Shown here: positions 30,891 through 40,864 of the stretch, one piece after another | Layout: every line of letters begins with the position of its first letter | Numbering within the stretch: the first letter of the stretch is position 1 | NCBI GenBank assembly: GCA_031841125.1 | Contig: CM063110.1 | Location: 35,851,214 to 35,915,213 of the forward strand | Direction of reading: 5' to 3' | Origin: Acanthococcus lagerstroemiae | Taxonomy: Eukaryota; Arthropoda; Insecta; Hemiptera; Eriococcidae | DNA length: 64,000 nt | Position numbers and translations under genes: made by a program | The notes under the pieces: model-generated | Database searches by the model: none | What the model was told of the DNA's origin: nothing | Seen by the model: the letters and a program-made list of their open reading frames with translations, nothing else

Positions 30891-32014
30891 TTTGCAGTCA
30901 GTTTTTTTTTAATGAAAGTAGATTATTTTAGCACCGAGCCACTGTGACGGCACGCTGCCCCTTATTTTTCTTAATTGGACACTGTTCAGCAAAAAGGGAA
31001 CCATAAGCAAAATCCGCTGTTTGAGAACACATGATTCGAAGTTCAAGAGCCATGTAAAAACTATATGACATAGTAGCGTTTACTGATATGCATTTTTCAA
31101 TGTCAGTACACATTTTTGAATCGGCAGCCCAATTTTGAAAAATTCTACTTTTTACGCTCTTTCCAAACACATACTAATAACTCATTTTGTTTACAAATGT
31201 TGGTTGGTTCCTTGACGCTGAATATAGCGTCCAATTAAGTTGAACAACTTAGTCAGGGGTTGTTTTTAGTCCTGTACTTTATTTTTAGTACCTATCTATA
31301 ATTATTATTTTGTTGTATGTATGTAAAATATACATTTTCTACGTGCTTTTTGTAAATATTGACTACATTATTTACATTGTTATCGCGCTCCTACCACACT
31401 CGCTTTGCGGGATCGTGTATTTATTTATTCTTATGGCAGAAATATATTTCTGTAATATACCTATGCGATGCCCACAATTGAGGGTGCAGCGGGGGCTATA
31501 ACTAGCGCCTGCAGAGGCGAGCAAAAAACTGCGTAAATGTGACACTTATTAAAATGGCACAAATGAGCACATTTCTGTCACAAGTGGCATTAAAACTGCC
31601 CAGTAAGCAAAAAACTGCTTAAACGTGACATTTTTTTCATTGACACAAATGAGCACATTTCTGTCACAAATGGTATAAAAAACTGCCCAGTTGTGACACC
31701 GGTGACAGCAGACTGACAAAAACCCGTTCTCGTCTCCGATTGGTGGAATTAATTGTCACAAATTGTACAAAAAAGTGCTGAAATTATCATGTCACATTTG
31801 AGCACTTTTTCTGAAAAATTCGCAGATCGGGACGTGACTCATGATAATTCTTTGCAAATACATACATATTTTTCATGGTACCTACGAATAACGTATTACT
31901 CATCGGTACGGTACCTACGAATAACATTTTAGCTGTCGGTACGGTACCTACATATAAACATATCGTAATAGTATATGCTCTCTGTTGTACATACATACAA
32001 TTTATGGATAACCT

Positions 32015-32216
32015 CCCGATTGACAATGAAGCCGAATGTGAGCGCTTTTGTGAACATCACTCAGTAATCACACTACTGGTGAGCGATCACTTCACACACA
32101 CCATCTTAAAATGATTAGATGGTGAGCACTCACAAAGAAATGTGATCGGCCAAAAGTCTCAAAACGAAAGTGGTTTGTGACATGTTGTGTGAGCGCTCAC
32201 CAAATTGTCAATCGGG
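32015..32216. mobile_element. 202-bp MITE with CCCGATTGACAAT termini
   Basis: CCCGATTGACAAT at the left end and its exact reverse complement at the right are followed inward on both sides by TGAGCGCT boxes. Outside bases give at most a 2-bp CT duplication. It lies at the junction between LINE-C and the MULE complex. Confidence 0.65.
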
Positions 32217-33219
32217 CTGTATGTCTTCGGTATCAATCATGTGTTTTTTCGATATTTGTAGGACTTTTGCGTGCCCCACCCGATCAAACGCCTTTTCATA
32301 GTCGATATATGCAACATATACACTTCTTTCTTCTGCCCTGCTCCTTGTATCAACATTTTGTACAGTGCAATTGCATCCCTTGTGCCTTTCCAAGAGATGG
32401 AGCCAAACTTGTTTTCTACTTAATTGTTCATCAATCTTCTCCTCAATTCTTCGATTAATAACCGCCAAAAGCACCTTCAGCGTGTGGCTCGCTAGCGCGA
32501 TTGTACAATATTCCGAGCATTTCCTTGGGTTGCTCTTTTTAGGTATCATCACAAATGTTGAGATCTTGAAATCCTCAGGCAGAAGACCAGTTTTATAGAT
32601 TTTATTCATTGATATCAGTAGCTTTTCTTTGGACTTCCTTGATACACATTTAAACAGCTCGGCTGGGATGCCATCTGCGCCGGTTGCCTTTCTTGTTTTG
32701 GCTTTTCTTATTACATATTTTATTTCTTCCATCGTAATATTTGGTGCTAATTCCTGTCCTCGGCATTTGAAACTTCCCATCTACGTTTCCCTATTTGCAT
32801 CTCCATACAGCTTCTCAATGTATTGCATCCACTCGTCTTCTACTTTGTTCATCCTACTGCACAGTTCGCCGGCGTCATTTTCAAGCATCATTAGTTTATT
32901 TCGTCTCCTTTTCTGTGATTTCATGAGCCACTTAACTTCTTTGTGCATCTCATGCATTCTGCCTTCTTTTTCCAATTCCTGTATGTGTCTGCACTTTTGC
33001 TCAAACCATACTTTTTCATAACTTCTTCATTAATCCTTCTATATTCACTACTTTGCCAGTCCTGCACCTTTCTTCTTCTGTCCATTAGTAGCAGTGTTTC
33101 GTCCGTAATCCAGCTCTTCTTCTTCCGCCTAGTTGCGTCATCTGGATCGTCCTTCTTCATGGTTTCCTCTGCTGCACTTGTCACCGCATTCTTCCATTCC
33201 TTCCACATATTTTCAGGAT
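32217..33219 (-). pseudogene. LINE-C, 5' half (linker and RT N-terminus)
   Basis: The minus strand reads NMWKEWKNAV, RKKKSWITDETL, a linker with DEWMQYIEKLYGD, then the RT blocks NITMEEIKYVIRKAKTRKA, ADGIPAELFK, GLLPEDFKISTFVMIPK, a YCTIALASHTLKVLL block (equivalent of YRPISL), and YVAYIDYEKAFDRV (motif A). It ends at DTEDI. Frameshifts separate the pieces. It continues at 28025-27045 after the inserted MULE complex. The upstream end abuts the R1-clade LINE. Confidence 0.82.
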
Positions 33220-33221
33220 CA

Positions 33222-35270
33222 AGGAGCCCGAAAAGCCAAATGGCCACTCGTCCTTGTACCGGCCTATATGCTTGCTCGACACCGTCAGTAAGGTGTTCGA
33301 GCGTATCATTGTCAATAGGCTGGAGGAGCACTTTCGGAGGAGGAAGACGATTTTGAGCAGTCAGTACGGACACAGAACTGGCCGCTCGACTGCAGACGTT
33401 GCGCTGAAGTTGAAGAGCATGGCGGAGAAGGCGATCCACGAGCGGCAGTTCTGCGCGGTGGTCAGCCTCGATATCAAGAACGCGTTCAACTCAATACCGC
33501 CCGCATTATGGAGGCATTGGAGTCGACGTGGGTACCTGGTTACCATGCGCGAATCATTCGGAGTTACTTCGATGGCCACCGAATAGAGATGGAATCGGTG
33601 GCCAGTACCGTTACTCGAGAGATGATCTGCAGCATTCCACAGGGATCAGTACTCGGGCTTACCGTGTGGAACGTCGCCTTCAACGGATTGCTGAGGCTGG
33701 CATTACCACCAGGCATCAAGCTGATCTGCTACACCGACGACACGCTGGTGGTGTACCAAGCCGAGATGACAGGAGGTAACTAGGCGTTAGAGATACTGAC
33801 CCACTGGATCTCGTCGGCAGGACTGTGCTTAGCGGTATAGAAGACGGAAGTTGTGTTGTTCACGATGCGACGCAAGTACAGCCCACCCACCTTTGTTCTA
33901 AAAGGTGTGGAAATTGGGCTCTATAAAATACAGCCGTGGTTCGACGGGAAGTTGCAGTTCCGAGGTCCTGTATTTTCCGACGCCATTGAGATTCCCTACA
34001 GAAGAGCGGAGATGGAGAAGATTCAGCGAAAAGCCGCGATGAGGTGTGTCAGTGCGTACCGCACTGTTTCTTCGGAGGTAGTAGGCGTGTTAGCGTGTAT
34101 ACTACCGATTGAACTCACAGTCGGCGAAATAGCGGAAGTATACGGTGAAAAGAAGAGAGCTACGACAAAACGGGAAGCACTCCGGGTCAAGCGAGTCATC
34201 CAGCAGGACACACTTCGGAAGGGAAGGACGAGCTCGCCTATTCGACCGAGGGCGAGTGGATTCGAGTGCAGATACGCGAACTTGATGGATGTGCAGGAAG
34301 ATCGCACGGAGAGCTAAACTTCCACCTGACCAAAGTCCTGAACGGGCGTATAGAAGTTGCGTCCCATCCGAGGCGGGCATAAAAATTCATATTCGAATAA
34401 TGCGTCCCAAAATCGCGATGGTATGGAAAGGTCGTGTCGGAATTGCGTCCCGAGGTCGCGGAGGTACTTAAAATTCAGATCCGAATTGCGTCCCGAATTT
34501 GCGGAGGCTATTCAAAGTCGATGTATTTTACATAAACTTCTGATAAACGCATCGCATGTACACATATGTGTTATTCGATGTACGTTAACTGTCTGTAATA
34601 TGCGCTTACTTTTTCGCCGAAGCGTGTTATCGCTCATTACCTTCACAAGTGAAGTCATTCACGATTTAAAATCAACTAAGAAGCTGACCTCCTCGTGGTG
34701 TCTTCTGGGTGACTCTAACAAGCTTCAAAGTCGCTGGACGCCAATTCGGATATGTATTTCAATTACCCCCCGCCAGCTCGGGACGCATTCCGGATATCAA
34801 TTATAATTACCTCCGCTATCCCGGGACGGAATTCGGTACAAAATGTCGATTTGGGACGCAACTCGGCAGCGCCCTTCTGAACGGCCACGGGGGCTTCGGC
34901 ACGTACCTACATCTGATGGCGATACCGCCGAGTTCCATGTGCACGCACTGTGACTGAGGGGCGGGGGACACACCTTGGCACACCCTGTTCGAGTGTGCGG
35001 CCTGGGAGCAGGAGAGGCGCGGGACGGCAACAACAGCGATCGATGCCGGCGGAGAAAGAAGCATCAAAGACAATGACGGCGTGATAAGCCGTCTCGCGCC
35101 GGACACCCCAGTTCCGGAAACGATGAAGAATCGAAGCAGTTGGAACCGGGTGTCGGCCTTTGTCTCGGCCATCATGAAGAGGAAGATACAGACGGAGTGG
35201 TCGAGGATGAGGGCCGACGACGAACCAAACTCGGTCCACACTATCGAACAGGACAACTCTGTACCATTCT
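33222..35270 (+). pseudogene. R1-clade ORF2 remnant
   Basis: Blocks in order: YRPICLLDTVSKVFERIIVN at 33253-33312, QYGHRTGRSTADVAL, VSLDIKNAFNSI (motif A), IPQGSVLGLTVWNVAFN (motif B), CYTDDTLVV at about 33726-33752 (YTDD in place of the usual YADD), EMEKIQRKAAMRCVSAYRTV, HGELNFHLTKVL, and after the insertion HGGFGTYLHL, HCD and HTLFECAAWEQER (the zinc-knuckle-like C-x2-C...H-x4-C end), then DTPVPETMKNRSSWNRVSAF. Frameshifts near 33525 and 33590, in-frame stops near 33781 and 33838, and a deletion near 33930 mark it as dead. Confidence 0.85.
34344..34874. mobile_element. 531-bp TIR element with 8-bp target duplication in the R1 LINE
   Basis: The inverted ends start GGGCG and include AGTTGCGTCCCA. 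The flanks are TCCTGAAC (34336-34343) and TTCTGAAC (34875-34882), 7 of 8 identical. Removing the element joins the R1 frame across the KVLNGHGGF junction. GAATTGCGTCCCGA motifs recur inside. It shares end motifs with the element starting at 23458. Non-coding; superfamily unassigned. Confidence 0.75.
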
Positions 35271-35640
35271 AGGAGAGCTGCTGCAGCTGCGCTGCGGACC
35301 CCCTACAGGTCTCCCCCGTCGTCATCACCTGCCTGCGTCGCTACACGGACCAAGACAAAGAGGTGAGGGATGAGTGAAGAGAACGCGCGCTTCGGGGGAC
35401 CTGAACTCTAGGCTATTGCTCCTGGTGAGCGTGACCCTCGGTCAGTAGGAAACCCCATAGTAACCTTTGCAAGACGCGTACACCGGAAGCGGCACGGCGA
35501 AATGAGGACTCGGGCCCGGCCCTAAAGCGTTCCTCCGGCCACTGATGCGATACTCGAAAGAGTAGTTTCCGGGACCGGGGGTGCAGTGTCATAAGGGCCA
35601 CTATGGCATGCGTGCATCGCCATATGTCCCACCACACCAA

Positions 35641-36492
35641 CCCGTTTCATTTGAAAGCTGGTGGCACGTTCCCGCTCTTGAGCGAAAAACAAACTAGATC
35701 TTGCTACCTGAAGATTCTCGTTTACAGCGCTTCGATCCGATTTTTCGTTCGAAAATAAAAGTAAAGGAGGCATTCAGCGTCCACGTTGTATACGTGAACG
35801 TTCTGTAAAAGAGTTCGCCATACTCCGAAAACAACATTCAAAGAGATTGCTAAAAACAAACACGCCGCAAATGTTCTATGTCTGGTATAAAAAAATAACC
35901 GCGAGTCGATTGGAGAAGTCGATGACGAAATCTACATCCCTGGGGCCCGGGCTGTTTGGTCTAGAAGTCTAGAATCCGTATACGTAAAACTTCATGTACA
36001 CAGAATCCGTTTCTTCTTCGAAACATTAATAATCTTCGGGAAAATTGGAATATTGTGCACAGTTTTCCAAAATGTCCGCACGCCAATACCAAAAACATAT
36101 AATACAAATACTTTCGCACATGCCGAAAATAAGTTTTTCTATTTCGTCGTACACATACGTACATGGAACTGTATAAGCGCGTATTCATTTTTTTTTCTTT
36201 CTTTCTTTATTTCTTCCAAGTACAAGACCCTCGCTGCATTCGTAAACTTAGTTATATTTATTCGCGTCCATTTTCAAAATTCCCGACTCATATCAAAAAA
36301 GCGAAATGCCATATGCATATATTAAAGGGCGAAGGGAATCTGGATGTATGGCGAAGTCGAAGCTATCTAGTAACTATAAAATACAATGTACGTAAGATTT
36401 CAGCTTTTTTTCTGTCTTATTTTCGTCCATCCCAATAAATGAGATTTACGAGCTCGGATTTGAGATACGGAATACGAATTTATAATCTGTAC
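35641..36492. other. Intronic DNA, no gene
   Basis: Lies between the R1 LINE and the lectin exon. No repeat family or open frame of note. Confidence 0.4.
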
Positions 36493-36726
36493 CTGGCGCG
36501 TTCGGAGCGACTTTCAGGAATTCGCATAAAAAATAATTTTTCGTGCGACAGTCACGATCGTTCCACGTGAAAGAAGGGGTCAGCCTCACTTTACTGCCAT
36601 TGGTGCTCATGCCGGTTGGAGATACGTGGTATTGACGACGGAGTTCCACGCAGTCCTGACTACTGAACCCATCATCGTTCGGTTGGCGATTGTAGTGCCC
36701 GTATAACGGCCAGCCTCCAAACCAGT
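36493..36726 (-). CDS. Host exon: C-terminal half of a C-type lectin domain
   Basis: On the minus strand an acceptor (ATATTTATGTTTCAG) precedes 36726 and a donor (CAG/GTACAG) follows 36493. The 234-bp exon is phase 1 at both ends, typical of shuffled extracellular modules. It encodes WFGGWPLYGHY, QPND, SQDCVELR, FTWNDRDCRTKNYFLCE, that is, the second half of a C-type lectin fold with its last three cysteines and the W-N-D-x-x-C calcium-site strand. The sugar-specificity triplet region reads QPND rather than classic EPN or QPD, so binding cannot be predicted. Splicing to the CUB exon at 26261 is in frame and would place CUB directly after the lectin. Lectin-then-CUB order occurs in large apical or secreted insect proteins, but I do not assign a name. 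The N-terminal half of the domain was not found upstream. Confidence 0.9.
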
Positions 36727-37361
36727 CTGAAACATAAATATATTGAGGTATTAGCCCGAACGATTACTATAGGTTTTCATGGAAATTTACAAGATTACGA
36801 ATGCTTTTAAAACCTACAGGGTGGTGTAGCTCATTCAGCAATGAAGTTGACTACTGTAAGAGATCCTACTCTGTGTGTGCTACTTTGGCGTGACGAGGGG
36901 GCTTAAAGAAAAACTAAAATCACATAGAGAAGCAAAACTACAACAGATAAGCCCTGATGAATGCAAGGGGAAACTACATCAGTATTTTTCCTTGGAGATG
37001 CGTCACCACCAAGACAATTATGCTGGCAATTCACGAAGTAAATAATAATTGACGACGTCAGAGTAAAAAGAGCACATAAAATGAAGTGTTATTTTGTGAA
37101 AATTGGATGCGAAGTTTCTATAGGGTATTGAATGATTTACTGCGTGCGGTTGGCAAAACTGTTCGTTGATGCTCCGAGTATCATCATTCTACTAGTGCGT
37201 TTAAATAATGGTTTCATCTGAATGTAACTTTTTTTTCCAAGACAAACGAGAATATAATGAGCATTCAAGTGCTCTTTATGATCCGACAATCTTGTTCGTC
37301 AGATACAACATGCTTCAGCTAGCTGAAGTGTACCTTCTGGATAACAAAATGACGTTCCATC
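36727..37361. other. Intronic or intergenic DNA, no gene
   Basis: Upstream (minus strand) of the lectin exon. No further exon could be recognised. Confidence 0.4.
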
Positions 37362-37505
37362 CAGGGACGTACCAAAGAGTTTTTCCTGGGGAGAGGAGGG
37401 GGGGCGGACAAAATTTGTGAAAGTCCCAACTCACTCAAATTAAAACTCCCAAGTATCAAAGCAAAAGTAGAAAAACCTTTTAAACGTGTTGGATTTTCCC
37501 AATTA
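37362..37505. mobile_element. Truncated copy of the CAGGGAYGTACC hAT-like MITE
   Basis: Starts CAGGGACGTACCAAAGAG and follows the same family as 46030-46402 (GTCCCAACT, CCAAGTATCAAAGCAAAA) for about 140 bp, then passes into unrelated tandem repeats. The right end is missing. Confidence 0.7.
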
Positions 37506-37509
37506 GCCT

Positions 37510-38085
37510 ATTCGGTATTCAAATTTAGTGGCGACGCTCCGTTTTCGAGATACGTTCCGAAATGTGGTCAACTTAGGTCAAAAAATGACTCTAGCTCAAT
37601 TTTGACGACAGATTTGAATTCGTCTCGAAAAATTGAGTAATTAGCACCAGAAGCTTTCCGAAAATTTTTTTGCCTCAAAAATGACATGATGTGTATGGGA
37701 GAAATTTTCAAAATTCGAAAAAAACCAAAAATTTTGATTTAAAGACTTTTTGTCAACTCCATTTTTCACGCCGAGTTCGAATTCGGTGTTCAATTTGGGC
37801 GCTGACTATATAATATGTTCCCGAGATACAGTCGAAAGTGTGGTCAAAATGGGTCCGAAAATGACTCTAGCTCAATTTTGCCAACGGATTCGAATTCGTC
37901 TCGAAAAGTTGAATAATTAGCATTAGCGCAGAAGATCTCCGGAAAATTTTTTGTCCCGAAAAAGACATGAAGTACCTAGTACAGAGAAATTATCAAATTT
38001 CGAAACAATCACAAATGTAGAATAATTAAAGGCTGTTTTTGACTCAATTTTTCACGTTGAGTTCAAATTTGGTGTATTTCACTTA
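37510..38085. repeat. 276-bp tandem dimer
   Basis: The block AATGACTCTAGCTCAATTTTG occurs at 37584 and again at 37860, with the surrounding sequence (GAATTCGTCTCGAAAA, TTTTTCACG-GAGTTC) repeated at the same offset. Two diverged units. Confidence 0.8.
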
Positions 38086-38089
38086 TAGG

Positions 38090-39520
38090 CGGTTGATAGA
38101 TTATTTGAATTATGAACCTATGAACCTACAATGGGGTATCGTTGGTCAGTAGGTAAATTGCACGTAATTTTTTCTCGAGGCGCTGAACCTATGGACCGAC
38201 GATATCCGTTCGTAGGTTTATAGGTACAGATCCGAATTTACCTAACGACCTACAAGATTATCGACGTCAGTCGGTATGTTCTTTTACCTACAGACCGACG
38301 TCCATTATCTTGTAGGTTGATAGGTAATTTGAATTATTTTTTCTCAAGCTGATGAACCTATAAACCAACGATATCCGTTCATAGGTTTATAGGTACGGAT
38401 CCGAATTTACCTAACGACCTACAAGTTAATCAACGACAGTCGGTAGGTTCTTTTACCTATAAACCAACGTCCATTATCTTGTCCAATGATAGGTAATTTG
38501 AATTTATTTTTTCTGAGGCTGATAAACCTATGGACCGACAATATCCGTTCATAGGTTCATAGGTGCAGATCCCAATTTACTTAATGACCTACAAGATAAT
38601 CAACATCGATTGGTAGGTTCTTTTATCTGTGGACCGACATTCATTATCTTGTAGGTTGATAGGTAATTGGAATTATTTTTTCCCAAGCTGATGAATCTAC
38701 AAACCAACGATATCCGTTCATAGGTTTATAGGTACAGATCCAAATTTACCTAATGATCTAAAAGATAATCAATGTCGGTTGGTAGGTTCTTTTACCTATA
38801 AACCAACGTCCATTATCTTGTTCAATGATAGGTAATTTGAATTATTTTTTCTCAAGCTGATAAACCTATGGACCGACAATATCCGTTCATAGGTTCATAG
38901 GTGCAGATCCCAATTTACCTAATAACCTACAAGATAATCAACATCGATTGGTAGGTTCTTTTATCTATGGACCAACATCCATTATCTTGTAGGTTGATAG
39001 GTAATTTGAATTATTTTTTCTCAAGCTGACGAACCTATAGACTGACGATATCCATTTGTAGTTTTATAGATACAGATCCGAATTTACCTAAGGACCTGCA
39101 AGATAATCGACGCTGGTTGGTAGGTTCTTTGACTGACGGACTGAAGTCGATAAAAGAATGCAAGAGAAAATTGTCCGATTCACCTATGGACAGACGTGAC
39201 ACGTTTGTAGGTTCATAGGTTCAGAATTCAAATTACCAATCAACCTACAAGATAATGGACGTCGGTCCATAGGTAAAAGAACCTACCACCGACGTCGATT
39301 AACTTGTAGGTCGTTAGTTAAATTCGGATCTGTACCTATAAACCTACAAACGGATATCATTGGTACGTAGGTTCATCAGCTTGAGAAAAAATAATTCAAA
39401 AGACCTATCAACCCACAAGATAATGGACGTCGGTCCGTAAGTAAAAGAACCTACCGACCAACGTTGATTATCTTGTAGGTCGTTAGGTAAATTCGGATCT
39501 GTACCTATGAACTTACGAGA
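38090..39520. repeat. 170-bp palindromic satellite with inverted right arm
   Basis: GTAGGTTCTTTTACCTA-like landmarks recur at 38278, 38447, 38617, 38786, 38955 and 39124, steps of 169-170 bp. Each unit contains ACCTACAAGATAATCGACGT and, after the landmark, its inverted partner ACGTCCATTATCTTGTAGGT, so neighbouring units can fold into hairpins with arms of about 35 bp. From about 39230 to 39515 the same unit sequence continues in reverse orientation, giving the array an inverted end. Confidence 0.9.
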
Positions 39521-40212
39521 CTCATTTAAATGGATAATTTTTTTGTACAATTTCACTTCCTTGTGATCAATATTACTTAATATATCAAAAAATTGCCAAA
39601 ATTTTAGCTACGATGAAAAATATGTTTAATATGGTCATTTTAGACCAAATAACTTGCTTACTTTCAAACCTGAGCAGAAATATAGCGTTGGATGAATCAG
39701 TAAAAACAAGCAAGAATTTGATCATAAAAAATACAAACAGGACTATAATTTACAACATAATTTTTAGATCAACATCTCAATACAGCTATAAAATCTGAAA
39801 GATTCTTTCAACATTAAAACTGAAGCAAAAACTGAGTAGGTAATAATTTTTTCTTTAAATTTAATAATTAGAGATTATTTTTTCACATTGACTACTTTGA
39901 GTAGGCTACCCAACACCCTTAAAAATATATGAGTTTCGTTTTATTTGCAAAACAAAGGGCGGAACTGGAATTGTTAAGGTTCAATCAACTTCTAATACAA
40001 ATCAAAATAAAACCAGAACTAAAAACTAAGTTCTGAAGAACTTTTCTTATTTACATTTAATCAAAAATAACACACAAATCTTCTAATCCAAGGTAAATAG
40101 AATCAAACACGAAAGTTGAAATGAACAAATAACAAGAACTGAGAACCTAGACCCCAGTTTTGCTAAGTTGATAAGAGGAGAAACAAGTGGTGATATCCGT
40201 GATACCACAATA
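39521..40212. other. AT-rich DNA, no gene
   Basis: No feature recognised. Confidence 0.4.
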
Positions 40213-40437
40213 CTGGGGACGTATCGTAGAGTTTCTCCTGGAGGGGAGGGGGATAAAAATTGTAAGAGTCCTAACTGACTCAACTCAAAATTCTCAAGTA
40301 TCAAAGCAAAAAAAAAATTTGTGACTTGTTGGATTTTTCCTACTTCTCAACTGAATTCCCAAGTATAGAAGCAAAAAAAATTCTGACTCCGCCTGACTGA
40401 AATGGTGAATTTTTTTAACTGCTGAGGGAAAAATTCC
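40213..40437. mobile_element. Truncated copy of the CAGGGAYGTACC hAT-like MITE
   Basis: Begins CTGGGGACGTATCGTAGAG and follows the family through CAAGTATCAAAGC and CGCCTGACTGAAATGGTGAA to AAAAATTCCTAC, where it stops at the start of the Transib-like tail. The right terminus is missing. Confidence 0.7.
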
Positions 40438-40864
40438 TACGGATCGAGGTGGATCAGGGTTTTTCCAGTCCATAAGGCACAATGGACAGCAATGTTGAAC
40501 TTAATATTTATTTTGCGGTTAGAAACGTGAAGTTTCTTTTACAAAGAACTCAGTCAAATTGAACTGTATTTATCGAGGAATAAAAATAAATCCATAAAAA
40601 AATTCTACGTCAAGTTCTGGCCTTAGTATCGTCATTTGAAACTACCCTTCATTTCATCATCTTTTAAAACAGTGTGTACTTAAATTTCGAAATGTTCAAA
40701 TTGATATCCAGCTCTGCATTCAAAAAATATTTTTTGGGAGATGAGTTGTGCTATTTTTAGGTCATCCGATATTGAAGAATAATTATTTCCGCCATTAATG
40801 TAAATTTGGCTCGCTTCATTTTATGGAGTTTTGGCCGCCTAAAACCAGAATTTCGCCCAGTGTG
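40438..40864. mobile_element. Transib-like element, right-hand part only
   Basis: Similar throughout to 17250-17671, ending CGCCCAGTGTG, the same terminus as the complete element at 16067-17671. No left terminus was found in the preceding 3 kb, where hAT-like DNA abuts it directly. Confidence 0.75.

Larger units (their letters stand above)
29053..31831. mobile_element. 2.78-kb inverted-repeat element with subterminal repeats
   Basis: Ends: left CCCGATCTGCGTTTTT, right its reverse complement (CGCAGATCGGG at 31821-31831). Inside both ends, motifs such as AAAACTGCTTA, GTGACA, CACAAATGAGCACATTTC and AAGTGCTCAA recur in both orientations (29085-29280 and 31515-31815). No target duplication of 8-10 bp is evident. 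No transposase is visible. It contains the hairpin at 29739-29949 and a LINE RT scrap at 30615-30890. Confidence 0.55.
28012..31960 (-). mobile_element. Mutator-like (MULE) element with iteron-bearing inverted ends
   Basis: About 41-bp iterons built on GGTACCTACGAATAAC and GTCGGTACGGTACCTAC occur at 28012-28080 and, inverted and repeated, at 31872-31960. They bracket a minus-strand FAR1/GCM-type transposase N-terminus (28482-29036) and a RING-like C-terminus (28198-28485). Tandem iterons inside long inverted ends are common in MULEs. The element is not intact, because a further 2.78-kb inverted-repeat element (29053-31831) sits inside. The whole complex interrupts LINE-C. Exact ends and target duplication were not resolved. 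Confidence 0.55.
33220..35640 (+). mobile_element. R1-clade LINE, 5'-truncated
   Basis: RT and C-terminal sequence on the plus strand resemble the R1 clade of arthropod LINEs (YRPICLLDTV, ERIIVNRLEEHFR, QRKAAMRCVSAYRTVS, PPIELTVGE-like). The endonuclease and ORF1 are missing. The copy is much more GC-rich than its neighbours. It lies back-to-back with minus-strand LINE-C and is interrupted at 34344-34874. R1 itself inserts in 28S rRNA genes, but none is present here, so this belongs to a dispersed R1-like family. The end of its 3' UTR (about 35300-35640) is not fixed. Confidence 0.8.

Noticed and set aside
31875..32114. ORF with repeated VPTNN-like motifs, considered as a repeat protein
   Set aside because: The repeats are simply the translated MULE-end iterons; the inverted copy at 28012-28080 reads similarly on the other strand.
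26063..36726. Assigning the lectin-CUB exons to a named insect gene such as uninflatable or bark beetle
   Set aside because: Two exons are not enough to choose between large multi-domain proteins, and no search could be run.
38090..39520. CRISPR array
   Set aside because: Units are contiguous 170-bp tandem repeats without unique spacers, in eukaryotic DNA.
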